Below, one piece after another: positions 1 to 9,203 of a stretch of 64,000 nucleotides of DNA. The stretch is taken from NCBI RefSeq assembly GCF_014138605.1, contig NZ_JACJHX010000002.1, positions 101,899 through 165,898 of the forward strand, in the 5' to 3' direction. Positions within the stretch are counted from its first letter, which is position 1, and each line of letters starts with the position of its first letter. The position numbers and the translations under genes were made by a program. Origin of the DNA: Peribacillus huizhouensis (GTDB taxonomy: Bacteria > Bacillota > Bacilli > Bacillales > DSM-1321). Below the pieces are notes generated by a model. The model made no database searches and was not told the origin of the DNA. It saw nothing but the letters and a program-made list of their open reading frames with translations.

Positions 1-30
1 ACAGCAAGCTAGGCACTGGAACTGGACAGT

Positions 31-64
31 AAGAAAAGCGGAAGTGCCTTGGTCAGCTCCGGCA
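31..64. repeat. Family D short hairpin repeat, copy 1 (partial)
   Basis: The stretch with AAAAGCGGAAGTGCCTTGG resembles the better copies at 18820 and 34749, which have AGCGCAAGC and then a matching GCTTGCGCT arm. Here the second arm is missing, so this is a decayed or truncated copy. Confidence 0.4.
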
Positions 65-178
65 CGCAAATCTCAATTCTCGCTCGCAAAGTGTACATTC
101 TGGCACGAAAACCTTCCATTTTGGCGCGAAAATAAGCTATTTCCGCTCACAAATTTGATTTCAGCGCGTAAAGCTTGA
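57..178. repeat. Family E 20-21 bp tandem array, locus 1
   Basis: About six degenerate units follow each other at 20-21 bp, each with a core like GGCACGCAAA, CGCTCGCAAA, GGCACGAAAA, GGCGCGAAAA, CGCTCACAAA or GCGCGTAAA. Read on the minus strand the core is TTTGCGTGCC, the same as the arrays at 45851 and 51158. There is no open frame across it. The rest of bases 1-310 shows no gene. Confidence 0.65.
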
Positions 179-310
179 AAAAGAAGTATTGATGTACGTA
201 ATCAGACCGCTGTTTCCACCATGATGCACAGCTTTTGTATCATTTGGTTACTTTTTTATAAAATTTGGATGGATTGTTTAATAAATATTAGCGTTACTTC
301 CTATTCTCCA

Positions 311-348
311 TAAAAAAACCAAGTTCAGAAAAAATCTTCACTTGGTTT
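311..348 (-). terminator. Rho-independent terminator of gpr-spoIIP-yqxA
   Basis: On the minus strand, arms AAACCAAGT and ACTTGGTTT enclose a 15-base loop and are followed by a T run. It lies just past the stop of yqxA, so it likely ends the sporulation operon. Confidence 0.8.
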
Positions 349-360
349 CTTAGCAATTTA

Positions 361-693
361 TTAGAGATCCGAAATGAATTGAAACGCTTTTTTAAAAACA
401 CTAGAAACAGCGTCACTTATTCCTTTTCCTACCGATGAGAAAAAATTATAGGCTTTCATTTCTTCAAGTTTTTCTTTTTTCTTGGCTAAATCATGGCTCG
501 TGACTGTTTCTCCAAGAATAGATGCTTGAATGTCTCCTTTATCCGATTCCGTAACTGTGAAAGCATTATAGAGGGAGGAATCATCATACCCTTTCATTTT
601 TTGCATACCTGTACTCGCTTGTTGCATGCCAAGCAACACGCCAAAAAATAAAACGAGGACTAGGACGAAGCATTTCAAAGAAAATCGAAGCAC
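361..693 (-). CDS. yqxA: YqxA family small membrane protein (DUF3679)
   Basis: A 110-residue protein with one N-terminal hydrophobic segment (about residues 5-22), then a polar region that includes a lysine/glutamate-rich helix (about 70-82) and a C-terminal amphipathic stretch. Position directly downstream of spoIIP (18-bp gap), size and layout match YqxA, a protein of unknown function from the gpr-spoIIP region of Bacilli. The start is GTG with GAGGAGTGT upstream; no better start exists. It is probably co-transcribed with spoIIP and made in the developing spore. The role is unknown; a part in sporulation is only inferred from its neighbours. Confidence 0.75.
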   Translation of the reverse strand: MLRFSLKCFVLVLVLFFGVLLGMQQASTGMQKMKGYDDSSLYNAFTVTESDKGDIQASILGETVTSHDLAKKKEKLEEMKAYNFFSSVGKGISDAVSSVFKKAFQFISDL

Positions 694-711
694 TTATGAC
701 ACTCCTCTCTA

Positions 712-1905
712 TTATTTTTTCTCCGTAACCGGTCCTTGAACTTCCTTCGCATCCCAGTAGAATTCACTAAAAACATTGGCAAATGCATCTATAGTTGAAT
801 ACATTTCTTCAAATGTATTGTCAACGCCACCTACTTCAATTAACATCGCATTTGCAGAGAGGTCTTGATTATAGACACCATTGTTCCCTTTGCCACCTTG
901 TTTCAAAACTCCCCTTGATAATCCGGGATACTTTTTCTCGATGGCATGATGAAGATTTGTAGCTAATGCTATATTTTTCTCAGGGTTTGGATTATTCGAA
1001 CCTATGACAAAGGCAATTTTGGCGTATTGTTTCCCGTTAATCGTAATGGTTGTATTCTTTTTTCTTTTAGAATCACGATGAATATCGATTAAATAATCCA
1101 AATCTTGATTATTTTCCATCGCACTTACAGCAACTGACCGTGATTCCTGATAAGACTTAGTATATTTCAGTCCTTTTTTGTTTAAGTTAGCCTGTATATC
1201 TGTTGTTTCCAGGGAAGAGCCGATCCCGTTACTTTCCAAATCTTGAAGCAGTTTCTTTCCAAGCTTTGTTATGTTGATTTGTGAATGATAGGCTAAGTTC
1301 GGTGATGTAACACCTTTTAAGTAAGGTAAAAATGACTCCCTATTGTGCGAATGATAAATATACACAACCTTTTTTCCATCCGTCGTCACTGCTGGTGTTT
1401 GTACAGGATCTTTGGTCGGTTCTACGATCCCTTCTAAATTCTGTATGGCTGCTTCTCGTTCATCATTTAGAACATCATTTGGCGGCGAGGATTCATACGG
1501 CATATTCGTATAATTCGTTCCTTCTCCTGCCACTAGAATCTCACTATCAAAAATCGAAAATCCCGGAAGTTCTCGCCCTAGAAGACTTCGCGGATCATCT
1601 AATGATATGTTTGCTGATAGTTTTAATACTTGCTCCGTGATTTTTGGACTCGACTTCCCCTCAGGTAGTGCTGAAAAAAAATAATGATTTTCATTTGCTA
1701 GTAATGAATACAACATTTTCCCTGAAAACTGATCAGTCATTGCATTCACAGATTCTGAGGAAATTCGGTATTCAGGACGTAAAGACGTCATAACTCCAAT
1801 AACTGAAAATAGCAAAACCATCATGACGAGAACGGACAAAAACGCTTTAATAATTGTAGCTCCGTGGACAACTGTGATTATTCCGCCTGATCGGTCTCTT
1901 TTCAT
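712..1905 (-). CDS. spoIIP: Stage II sporulation protein P, peptidoglycan hydrolase
   Basis: SpoIIP is the amidase/endopeptidase of the DMP complex (SpoIID-SpoIIM-SpoIIP), which thins septal peptidoglycan and drives forespore engulfment. The 397-residue protein has an N-terminal membrane anchor (about 18-41) and an extracytoplasmic region. The catalytic domain starts near 178 with VYIYHSHNRESF (His185, His187, Glu190), followed by LIDIHRDS (His276) and a late LIEVGG (Glu357), the pattern expected for zinc binding and catalysis. The start ATG follows GAGAGGGTGG. It lies between gpr and yqxA as in B. subtilis, but a 272-bp gap filled by a family A repeat separates it from gpr. Expression in mother cell or forespore is known for the family and was not read from the sequence. 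Confidence 0.95.
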   Translation of the reverse strand: MKRDRSGGIITVVHGATIIKAFLSVLVMMVLLFSVIGVMTSLRPEYRISSESVNAMTDQFSGKMLYSLLANENHYFFSALPEGKSSPKITEQVLKLSANISLDDPRSLLGRELPGFSIFDSEILVAGEGTNYTNMPYESSPPNDVLNDEREAAIQNLEGIVEPTKDPVQTPAVTTDGKKVVYIYHSHNRESFLPYLKGVTSPNLAYHSQINITKLGKKLLQDLESNGIGSSLETTDIQANLNKKGLKYTKSYQESRSVAVSAMENNQDLDYLIDIHRDSKRKKNTTITINGKQYAKIAFVIGSNNPNPEKNIALATNLHHAIEKKYPGLSRGVLKQGGKGNNGVYNQDLSANAMLIEVGGVDNTFEEMYSTIDAFANVFSEFYWDAKEVQGPVTEKK

Positions 1906-1990
1906 TTTTCCACCCTCTCTATTGCTTGTCTCCTATAAATATGACTTTAATAGAAAGAGTAGAACTATCAGTTGAAAAGCATGTTTTGAT

Positions 1991-2177
1991 GAAGGACATA
2001 GGATCGAGGCTTTGAGACTTATTAATATAGCCAATCTAATTAGCAGGTATTCTGATCTTCTCGAGAAAGCATCCAAAATCGGCTCCGCATCGCCGTCGTT
2101 GTGATTAGGTGAGTGTAGCGTGCTTCATGACCTATCCTTCATAGTAAATAGTGGCGTTTTAAAGCCATAATAGTTTT
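1991..2177 (-). repeat. Family A dispersed repeat, copy 1
   Basis: Reads in the opposite direction to copies 2, 4, 5 and 6: AAGGACATAGGATCGAGGC, then TATAGCCAATCT, TCGAGAAAGCATCCAAAAT, TCCGCATCGCCG, and finally GTGGCGTTTTAAAGCC. It abuts the gpr stop codon exactly, so it fills the whole gpr-spoIIP gap beside the spoIIP promoter region. Confidence 0.8.
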
Positions 2178-3296
2178 CTATCTAGTATAGTAACCAGTGT
2201 TTTCTTGATTAATTGATCCATGCAACGCCGCATTCAACCCATTTGCAATCAGGTTGGCCATATCCTCGATAAACACGTCTACTTCTTTTGGCGTCACCAT
2301 AAGATTATGCCCAATTGGTGATAACACCTCATAAATCAACTTTTTTTTCTCGTCTTCCGGTAGTGTCCCAACGATGCCAAGAAAGGTTTGGCGCTGCGAT
2401 TCGTCAGGTAAGTCCTCTTCTGTCAGCTTCTTCTTTTTCCCAAAACTGAAGCCCGCTGGTGCCAGCGCTCTCGATGGTTTCTCCCCTTCTCTCAACTCTT
2501 TCCCAAAATGCTTTAATATATAATCGATCGTGTCACTTGTAATCGAAACCGCATCTACAACAGTCGGAACGCCGATTGCAATTACAGGAATGCCAAGTGT
2601 ATCCTGACTTAATTCTTTTCGCTTGTTGCCTACACCGGAACCTGGATGAATGCCGGTATCAGTAATTTGAATAGTAGAGTTTACTCTCTCAATTGAACTT
2701 GCGGCCAGCGCATCTATGACAATTAGAAAGTCCGGTTTACTTTTATCAATCACGCCTTGAATAATATCGCTCGTTTCAATCCCAGTAATCCCCATGACAC
2801 CAGGAGCCACACCGCTTACAGGACGAAATCCTTCCTCAACAGATTCAGGCTGTAATTTGAACAGATGTCTCGTAATAACTAGATTCTCAACTACAGCAGG
2901 TCCTAGTGCATCAGGCGTTACATTCCAATTTCCAAGGCCAACTACGAGACAACTGCTATCTTTGGAAATTTTTTTTGCCTGTAAAAATTGTGCTAACTCT
3001 TCTGCAAACACCTTCTCTACCATTTGCTGTGTTTCAGTATTTTGTTGGCGAATCCCTTGCACTTCAATGGTTAAATAACTTCCTTTTTTCTTGCCTATTT
3101 GCTCGGCACCTTTTTCGGTCACCTCTACAAGAGAAATTTTTAAATCACTTTTATTTTTTTCCTTAATGATCACTCCTTCTATTTTTGAAATATTTTTCTC
3201 ACTTGAAACACCTTTATGAGCCGCAGCTAATGCAGTAGCTTCCACTGCAAGATCCGTTCTTATCGAAAACTGGCTTAAATCCAAATTCTTTTCCAT
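2178..3296 (-). CDS. gpr: Germination protease GPR (spore protease)
   Basis: GPR is the A25-family aspartic protease that degrades small acid-soluble spore proteins early in germination. It is made in the forespore as a zymogen and self-cleaves near its N-terminus; the region IRTDLAVEA (about 12-20) matches the usual processing site. The two aspartates proposed as catalytic in the family appear as TPDALGP (Asp129) and IVIDALAAS (Asp195). The frame opens 12 bases earlier, but that first ATG is part of the sequence ATGGAGGTCAAT, whose GGAGGT is the ribosome binding site for the second ATG. The true start is therefore 3296, giving 372 residues, the usual family length. Downstream spoIIP is in the same direction. 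Confidence 0.95.
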   Translation of the reverse strand: MEKNLDLSQFSIRTDLAVEATALAAAHKGVSSEKNISKIEGVIIKEKNKSDLKISLVEVTEKGAEQIGKKKGSYLTIEVQGIRQQNTETQQMVEKVFAEELAQFLQAKKISKDSSCLVVGLGNWNVTPDALGPAVVENLVITRHLFKLQPESVEEGFRPVSGVAPGVMGITGIETSDIIQGVIDKSKPDFLIVIDALAASSIERVNSTIQITDTGIHPGSGVGNKRKELSQDTLGIPVIAIGVPTVVDAVSITSDTIDYILKHFGKELREGEKPSRALAPAGFSFGKKKKLTEEDLPDESQRQTFLGIVGTLPEDEKKKLIYEVLSPIGHNLMVTPKEVDVFIEDMANLIANGLNAALHGSINQENTGYYTR

Positions 3297-3505
3297 ATTG
3301 ACCTCCATATATGAAACGGTATTTTTCTTTGACGATTTGTCTAATTTTCAAGCTTTGTGGCTAGCTTCCTTTGAAATTCTTAGGGAAATTCCACTTTTCT
3401 TATTACCATTCTGCTGATATTTCTTTTTTCTTATTCATTTTTTTGGTACAATGTTTATAACGAGATAAAGTTTGCTTTTAAGCCAATTATTCCTTTTGAA
3501 GAGTA

Positions 3506-3534
3506 TTGCATTATGGGATGCATTCTGATAAAAT
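3506..3534 (+). promoter_or_regulatory. Sigma-A type promoter of rpsT
   Basis: TTGCAT at 3506-3511 and TAAAAT at 3529-3534 are 17 bases apart, upstream of rpsT with a leader of about 70 bases. The spacing and boxes fit a vegetative promoter. The remaining part of the gpr-rpsT gap shows nothing else clear. Confidence 0.6.
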
Positions 3535-3612
3535 ATCACTTGTGCTATTTAAGTATAGAACTGATAAGTCGAGTTCATATAATCTCGATTTCTTATGTAG
3601 GAGGTGAACGGA

Positions 3613-3879
3613 ATGCCAAATATTAAATCTGCTATTAAACGCGTAAAAATTAACAACTCTAAACGTGTTCAAAACGCTACTGTAAAATCTACAATGCGTA
3701 CAACAATTAAAAACGCTGAAGTTGCTCTTGCTGGTGACAATGTTGAAACTGCAAAAGAAACTCTTTTACTAGCTGCTAAAAAATTAGACAAAGCTGCATC
3801 TAAAGGATTAATCCATAAAAATGCGGCAGCCCGTAAAAAATCTCGTTTAGCGAAAAGACTTAATGCTCTAAACGCTTAA
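3613..3879 (+). CDS. rpsT: 30S ribosomal protein S20
   Basis: S20 is a primary 16S rRNA-binding protein of the small subunit. The 88-residue, lysine-rich, all-helical protein starts [12 protein letters not shown] and contains the typical [16 protein letters not shown] near the C-terminus. The frame is open from a GTG at 3604, but that GTG is part of the ribosome binding site AGGAGGTG; the ATG at 3613 has ideal spacing and gives the canonical N-terminus. It is a single-gene unit: its own promoter at 3506 and a strong terminator at 3896. It is divergent from gpr and convergent with holA, as in B. subtilis. Confidence 0.98.
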   Translation: MPNIKSAIKRVKINNSKRVQNATVKSTMRTTIKNAEVALAGDNVETAKETLLLAAKKLDKAASKGLIHKNAAARKKSRLAKRLNALNA

Positions 3880-3895
3880 TCGATTGTTTTACAGG

Positions 3896-3930
3896 GAAAA
3901 AGGTGTCCGTTTATACGGACACCTTTTTTA
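3896..3930 (+). terminator. Terminator of rpsT
   Basis: Perfect stem AGGTGTCCG/CGGACACCT with loop TTTATA, preceded by A and followed by a run of T. The A/T flanks mean it could also work on the minus strand for holA. Confidence 0.9.
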
Positions 3931-3935
3931 ATTCC

Positions 3936-4040
3936 AATAAAGTGAAACTTCTATCAGTGGAGTTTTTTCCCCCACCTATTTTTTCTTGATTTTTCCCTCA
4001 ATAATTGATGCGGGGGTGCTACAGTCTGTTTAATCGGGAT
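3936..4040 (-). repeat. Family B dispersed repeat, copy 1 (internally deleted)
   Basis: Both ends of family B are kept: AATAAAGTGAAACTTCTATC and CAGTGGAG at the left, and TTTAATCGGGATAAA at the right (minus strand TTTATCCCGATTAAA). The 200 bp between them in full copies are mostly missing. It lies in the rpsT-holA convergent gap. Confidence 0.6.
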
Positions 4041-4043
4041 AAA

Positions 4044-5057
4044 TTACCCCATCTTTAGCATTAACAGTTCAAGCGTAATGGCTTTATCACTTTGCCCTGT
4101 CTTCATTTTATAATCCGCTTCAGCGAGTTCATGCATAATTGTCATCAATTCGCTTTCACCAAATTTCCCGGTTTTTTCAAGAGCCAGTTTCACTCGATAC
4201 GGGTGTATCTTCATGGAAGCTGCGATTTTTTGCTGACTGTATCCTTGTCTTGCCAATTCCTTTACTTGATACAGAAGGCGTACTTGCCCGGCCATTACAC
4301 TCAGGATTTTAATTGGCTCTTCATTTTGGCGCAGTAAATCATGAAAAATAGTAATCGCACTTTCAATTTTCCGCTGCAGTAAATGATCTACTAATGTGAA
4401 AATATTTTGTTCCAGTGATTTCGCTACTAATTTTTCAACGATCGCTGTATCAATCCTTGTTTCTTCCCCTACATACATGGCCATTTTATCTAGTTCATTC
4501 GTTAACATCATTAAATTAGTTCCAGCTAATTCAAGCAATAGGTCAATTGCTTGTTCGTCTATTTGAATGTGAGATGCCACTGCTCTATCTTTGATCCATA
4601 CTTTTAGTTCATGCTCATTTAACTTCTTCGCTTCAACAACACAAGCCTTGCGCTTCAGTTCTTTCGTAATCTTCTTCCGTTCATCTAGTTTTTCATACGG
4701 TGCCGCAATAACTAATATGGAATAAGGAACAGGATCAGCTAAATATGCTTCCAATCGTTTCACATCGTGCTCTACTTTTTGCTTCTTATCACCCGCTGTC
4801 AAAAAGAAAGGGTTTTGAACAAAAACAAGGCGACGCTCACCGATAAACGGCAGTGTTTCCGCATCTTCTAACGCTGTTTCTATCGGTGTTTCTTCAAGAT
4901 CATATTGCGAAAAATTGAAATCAATTTCATCGCCGTGAAGAGCATGCTGCATTAATAGCTGCTTCGTTTCGTTAATCAAATACGACTCTGTTCCGACCAA
5001 TAAGTAAATTGGCGCAAATTGCTTTTTCTTAATATTTTTCCAAACATCTACTACCAA
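4044..5057 (-). CDS. holA: DNA polymerase III delta subunit
   Basis: Delta opens the sliding clamp as part of the clamp loader of the replicative polymerase. The protein (337 residues) starts with FAPIYLLVGTESYLINE near its N-terminus, the altered nucleotide-binding region of the family, and has the usual C-terminal collar domain. The frame is open to 5120, but the N-terminal extension is not like the family. A TTG at 5057 with AGAGGCGG six bases upstream gives V-V-D-V-W-K, matching the N-terminus of B. subtilis YqeN/HolA. It lies between rpsT and yqzM-comEC as usual. Confidence 0.9.
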   Translation of the reverse strand: MVVDVWKNIKKKQFAPIYLLVGTESYLINETKQLLMQHALHGDEIDFNFSQYDLEETPIETALEDAETLPFIGERRLVFVQNPFFLTAGDKKQKVEHDVKRLEAYLADPVPYSILVIAAPYEKLDERKKITKELKRKACVVEAKKLNEHELKVWIKDRAVASHIQIDEQAIDLLLELAGTNLMMLTNELDKMAMYVGEETRIDTAIVEKLVAKSLEQNIFTLVDHLLQRKIESAITIFHDLLRQNEEPIKILSVMAGQVRLLYQVKELARQGYSQQKIAASMKIHPYRVKLALEKTGKFGESELMTIMHELAEADYKMKTGQSDKAITLELLMLKMG

Positions 5058-5150
5058 GGAATACCGCCTCTTTTTATGTAATCTCCCTCTTATCGTATAG
5101 ATAACAAGACATTTTGACAAGCTATTAACAGTGTATTTTTCCCCGTACTT

Positions 5151-5183
5151 TAGGGAATTGGTCTCGTTGTGACCAATTCCCTA
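5151..5183. other. Perfect 13-bp inverted repeat upstream of holA
   Basis: Arms TAGGGAATTGGTC and GACCAATTCCCTA surround a 7-base loop. It sits between divergent holA and yqzM, 94 bp upstream of the holA start. On the plus strand it is followed by TTTTAT. It may stop transcripts arriving on the minus strand from comEC, or act as a leader structure for holA. Confidence 0.5.
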
Positions 5184-5514
5184 TTTTATATAAACGCCGT
5201 CAAGGAAGTTCCCGGGTTTAACTTACTCGAAAGCGGTATTTTATTCTTGATAATAGTCAAGCGATTTGCTGTGCTTTGTACATTTATTTTAGCCCCGTAA
5301 GGCAAAACTATTTGTGACAACTCTTGTCAGTATAGGAAGTTGATTTTCGCAAATAACACGTATTACTCCATGGCTATTCTTACTAGCCGCTCACCTACAT
5401 GACTAATGAAAATCGGCAGAAACTATTTCATGAATTAACAGATTATATAAAGTGGTGTCCTAGATTTTTTATTTGTAATCGCTTATACTATTAGAGAAAT
5501 AGGAGGGGTATAAA
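5184..5514. other. Intergenic stretch, holA/yqzM
   Basis: No open frame with a ribosome binding site and no match to the repeat families here. The last 60 bases carry the probable promoter region and the AGGAGGGG site of yqzM. Confidence 0.5.
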
Positions 5515-5649
5515 ATGAATGAATTTGAAAAAAATGTGCAGTCGAAACGAAACGACATAGGCGACTCCGCGGTGGGATTCATCGTTTCATTCGTATTTTT
5601 TGCCGTTATTTTCGGAATTGCTGTAACAGTTCAGGTTATCGGTTCTTAA
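5515..5649 (+). CDS. yqzM: YqzM family small membrane protein
   Basis: A 44-residue protein MNEFEKNVQSKRND, then one hydrophobic segment (about 20-41) ending QVIGS. Sequence, length and location between holA and comEC, on the strand opposite to both, agree with B. subtilis YqzM, a conserved single-pass membrane peptide of unknown function. AGGAGGGG lies seven bases before the ATG. A hairpin with T run follows at 5684, so it is a single-gene unit. Confidence 0.9.
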   Translation: MNEFEKNVQSKRNDIGDSAVGFIVSFVFFAVIFGIAVTVQVIGS

Positions 5650-5683
5650 TCTGCTCTACCTACAGCTCTCCAAAAAGGGAACA

Positions 5684-5714
5684 AAGGGGACTGCGTTTAG
5701 CAGTTCTTTTTCTG
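5684..5714 (+). terminator. Terminator of yqzM
   Basis: Stem GGACTGC/GCAGTTC (one G-T pair) with a short loop and a following TTTTT run, 35 bases after the yqzM stop. Confidence 0.7.
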
Positions 5715-5872
5715 TTGAAAAGGGGTGAGGCTTCGCAAGATCAGCTCCGAACCACCAGCTCCATAAGGTGATCCAGTTTATAGAACCTGAACCTATTTCA
5801 TCGTTTTAGTTGGGCATAGGCGCTCATCAATATTTTATTGAAAATATATTCTTTTTTCTTAGTTACTCCATC

Positions 5873-8179
5873 CTATGGTAACGACGTGGAAAAGGTTCCA
5901 TTTCCTTTTTTATCATACTGATATGATATAGCTCCTTTTAGATCTGTTCTGTAGACAGATACCCCTGCTTTACTCAATATTTCTAGCACTTGTTGATGCG
6001 GATGACCATATCGATTGTTCACTCCAGCAGAAATAATAGCGATTTTCGGCTGAAGGCTGTCAATGAACGCTTCACTTGATGAGGTTTTACTTCCATGATG
6101 ACCGACTTTTAATATGTCTGCTGATAGATCAGGATATACCTGAATCAATTCTTGCTCCCCTTGCTCACCTAAGTCACCAGTAAACAACCAGCTTCCTCCG
6201 CCTATTTCCGCATATAACACAATCGATGATTCATTTGTGTCCTCCTCGTACTGGTATGGATTCAACACATAAAATCTCGCATCCCCTACCGACCAGTGAT
6301 CTCCGCGTTTTACAGAGGAAATCTCTATCCCCAACTTAATAGCAGTTTGTATAAACCCCTGATCTTTATATATTTCCTCACTCCCACCACCAATAATAAT
6401 TTTCTTCACATCGATATGTTTAACAATATCATCTGCACTGCCAATATGATCGGCATCTGGATGAGTCAAAATAAGCAAATCGAGCGTATGAAACCCTTTA
6501 CTCTTTAAAAAAGGGATAACGATGTCTTCACCAGTTGAATATGTTTTTCGTCTCACTTTCCACACCTCTTGTTCAAAAGAAAGACTACCGCCTGTGTCAA
6601 TCAAGAAATTCCCTTTATTAAACGGAAGCTTAATAAAAATAGAATCACCTTGTCCAATATCAATAAAGGTCACTTCACCGAACGGAGACAACTTTTGAAT
6701 ATTATATTGCAAGACAAGTAAGAGAATCAGTACGAGAGATAAAATCTTTGTTTTTCGGTGATCCCCTAAATCCCACGATGCCAACAGCAGAAAAATCACG
6801 ACAACAAGTAACAAATGAATTGGGAATGTAGGCTTGCCAATGCTTATATATGCAAATGGCAGATCTGCTGTAAACCCTGCTACTGCATTACATAGAACAA
6901 AGCTTTTATTTAGAAAAAATAGCAACAAATCACCAATCTGATGTGTTAGCAGATGGATAAGCAGAACTAGTATCGCAAACGGCAAAAGGATGACAGAATA
7001 GATTGGAATAAAAATCACATTCAACAGCACACCGATTAACGAAAACTCAAAAAAGTGAAAGAGTAATATAGGAATAGCTGCTAGCTGACACAGAATACTT
7101 GTCACAAGTAGTGCTATGAATTGATTTGAAAATCGTCCCATGATGCTAAGCGACATAATAATAGCAAAGGCAACAGAAAAGGACAGTTGGAAGCCAATAT
7201 TGTAGAGATGGTTCGGATTAAATAATAAGAGGAGCAAATAAATAATGGAAATCGTCTCAGTAGCAGAAATAGATTTTTTTAAAAAAGCGAGGAAAAAGAA
7301 TAGCATCGCCATAAAGCATGAACGAAGGACGGAAGGACTTGCACCGGAGAGGATGATATAAATCGGCAAAAACAGCAACATGACAAGGGACATCTGTTCT
7401 CGTGTTACACCAGCCCGGATACCAATGAAAAAAATCATGCCTGTTAAAAAACTAACGTGCAACCCTGAAATGGCTAATAAGTGAACGATGCCTAAACGCT
7501 GATAGTCTTTTAGCTCTTCTTCATCAATCAGCTTCTGATCTCCAAAAATGAGAGCATTCACATACCCGCGTGATGATTCAGGAAAATGTATGTTCACATA
7601 GGAGATCCCCTTATTCCTAAAATCCTGAATCGCTTGCTTTATACTGTGCTTGTTAGACATACATTTCGCAAATTGAATCGAATCCGCTTTAAGAACCCAA
7701 TGAATGCCTTGCCTTTTTAAATACAGTCGATAATCAAAGCTATTAAAATTACGCTTCCCACTTGGTATTTCAAGGACACCCATGGCAGGGCATGACATAG
7801 CTATTTTCAAATGATTTTGCAAGTTTATTTTCTCAGACTCAGAAGAAATCTTATACTTTAGCTGAAGTTTTTCGTTATTATCGGTTCTAACAAAACCTTT
7901 CAGCAGATCTCCATCAATGTCGATTGAATCCGTAAAAATAATCGTGAAATTTGTTTCCTTACCTGAAAGTTCCGTACGATTGTTTTTCTCAGAAATAGTC
8001 GTACTGAAGCCAAACAACAGCAGGACAACGAGATGAAGCACTAAGATTTTACTGGGGATTTTAAAAAAAAGGAAACCATAATAGAGGAGCGCGCAAATAA
8101 GCCATTCCCACCCGAAATAAGGGAATACGGTTACGCCAAATGTGGCAGACACGCAAGCAAATATGAGTTGTTTCGTCAT
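5873..8179 (-). CDS. comEC: ComEC/Rec2 DNA internalization channel
   Basis: ComEC forms the membrane channel through which one DNA strand enters during natural transformation. The 768-residue protein has N-terminal hydrophobic segments (about 5-60), an extracytoplasmic OB-like region, the Competence core with LGIVHLLAISGLHVSFLTG (about 230-250) and many membrane helices to about 490. It ends with a metallo-beta-lactamase-type domain (about 500-768) with FIDIGQGDS, THPDADHIG and VGHHGS motifs. The HPDADH motif keeps the metal ligands proposed for nuclease action. The frame looks complete, so the gene appears intact. It is the last gene of the comE operon, separated from comEB by a family A repeat. 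Confidence 0.96.
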   Translation of the reverse strand: MTKQLIFACVSATFGVTVFPYFGWEWLICALLYYGFLFFKIPSKILVLHLVVLLLFGFSTTISEKNNRTELSGKETNFTIIFTDSIDIDGDLLKGFVRTDNNEKLQLKYKISSESEKINLQNHLKIAMSCPAMGVLEIPSGKRNFNSFDYRLYLKRQGIHWVLKADSIQFAKCMSNKHSIKQAIQDFRNKGISYVNIHFPESSRGYVNALIFGDQKLIDEEELKDYQRLGIVHLLAISGLHVSFLTGMIFFIGIRAGVTREQMSLVMLLFLPIYIILSGASPSVLRSCFMAMLFFFLAFLKKSISATETISIIYLLLLLFNPNHLYNIGFQLSFSVAFAIIMSLSIMGRFSNQFIALLVTSILCQLAAIPILLFHFFEFSLIGVLLNVIFIPIYSVILLPFAILVLLIHLLTHQIGDLLLFFLNKSFVLCNAVAGFTADLPFAYISIGKPTFPIHLLLVVVIFLLLASWDLGDHRKTKILSLVLILLLVLQYNIQKLSPFGEVTFIDIGQGDSIFIKLPFNKGNFLIDTGGSLSFEQEVWKVRRKTYSTGEDIVIPFLKSKGFHTLDLLILTHPDADHIGSADDIVKHIDVKKIIIGGGSEEIYKDQGFIQTAIKLGIEISSVKRGDHWSVGDARFYVLNPYQYEEDTNESSIVLYAEIGGGSWLFTGDLGEQGEQELIQVYPDLSADILKVGHHGSKTSSSEAFIDSLQPKIAIISAGVNNRYGHPHQQVLEILSKAGVSVYRTDLKGAISYQYDKKGNGTFSTSLP

Positions 8180-8232
8180 AAGACCTCCTCCAACTTAGAA
8201 GGAGAGGACTAAAAAGGGGTCTACTTTCATTC

Positions 8233-8424
8233 AAAACTAAAATGAAGTTAAAACGCCACCATTTATTATGAAGGATATATCTTGTAGCACACTACACTCA
8301 GCTAATCTTAATGGTGGAGGTGCGGAGCTGAAATTTTGGATGCTTTCTCGAAAAATCAGTATACCTGATTAATAGATTGGCTATATTAGTAAGTCGCGAA
8401 GCCCCTTCCCCATAACTTCTTGAT
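8233..8424 (+). repeat. Family A dispersed repeat, copy 2
   Basis: Full-length copy: AAAACTAAAATGAAGTTAAA, ACGCCACCATTTATTATGAA, AATGGTGGAGGTGCGGAGC, TTTTGGATGCTTTCTCGA, GGCTATATTAGTAAGTCGCG, ending at CCCCTTCCCC. It lies between comEB and comEC in an operon that is compact in relatives. Confidence 0.85.
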
Positions 8425-8457
8425 TCGTTATGAAATCTACCCCTTTTTAGTTTTAAG

Positions 8458-9033
8458 TCACACTCCATCTGTTTTTAATAGAAATAGTCGTTCTGCCTGT
8501 TGCTGAAGTTCATTCACCTGTTCAATCGAACCGCCTGCTTCTGACAATGCAGTTAATAAATCAGCAACAAGATTTTGTTTTTCCTGACCTTTTAGGTCAA
8601 TAATTTCCTCTGTTAATACCTGTTCAACTCTCACACCCGCCTGCTCGAAAAGCTCAATTGCATAAGGATGGTTTTTATAATTTTCAGCATAATATACCGC
8701 TTTAATTCCCGCTTGGATTAATGATTTACAACATTGCAAACAAGGGAAATGGGTGACATAAATTTCAGCGCCTTCAGTCGGTACACCGAACTTCGCACAT
8801 TGTAAAACCGCATTCATCTCCGCATGGATCGTCCTGACACAATGATTGTCAATTACATAACAGCCATCATCGATGCAATGCGTACCGCCTGCAATTGAAC
8901 CATTATACCCACCGGCAATAATTCGTTTATCTCGAACGATCGTTGCACCAACCGCTAATCTTGTACATGTACTTCTTAATGCTAATAATTGACTTTGCGC
9001 CATAAAATATTGATTCCAACTTATTCGTTTCAA
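8458..9033 (-). CDS. comEB: dCMP deaminase ComEB
   Basis: Deoxycytidylate deaminase converts dCMP to dUMP for thymidylate synthesis; the gene sits in the comE operon but is not needed for DNA uptake. The zinc site is visible: TIHAEMNA (His and Glu) and FPCLQCC (two Cys), with an earlier GTHCIDDGCYV loop that binds the second zinc in the family. The frame extends to 9135, but family members begin near KRISWNQYF. A TTG at 9033 preceded by AGGGG gives this N-terminus and 191 residues, close to B. subtilis ComEB. Confidence 0.92.
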   Translation of the reverse strand: MKRISWNQYFMAQSQLLALRSTCTRLAVGATIVRDKRIIAGGYNGSIAGGTHCIDDGCYVIDNHCVRTIHAEMNAVLQCAKFGVPTEGAEIYVTHFPCLQCCKSLIQAGIKAVYYAENYKNHPYAIELFEQAGVRVEQVLTEEIIDLKGQEKQNLVADLLTALSEAGGSIEQVNELQQQAERLFLLKTDGV

Positions 9034-9203
9034 AATACATTCCCCTTTTTTTAGTAATGAGAAGTTCAAGATGTATAAGACACTATTCTTCCCGTAACCA
9101 GTAACACGTGCAGAATAGTGAACCAGCGCTTTCATATCATTTAAAAGGCTTTTTACTGAACTTGTCTACATTTTACCTTCTCTTCCCCAATTTGAATAGC
9201 TGA

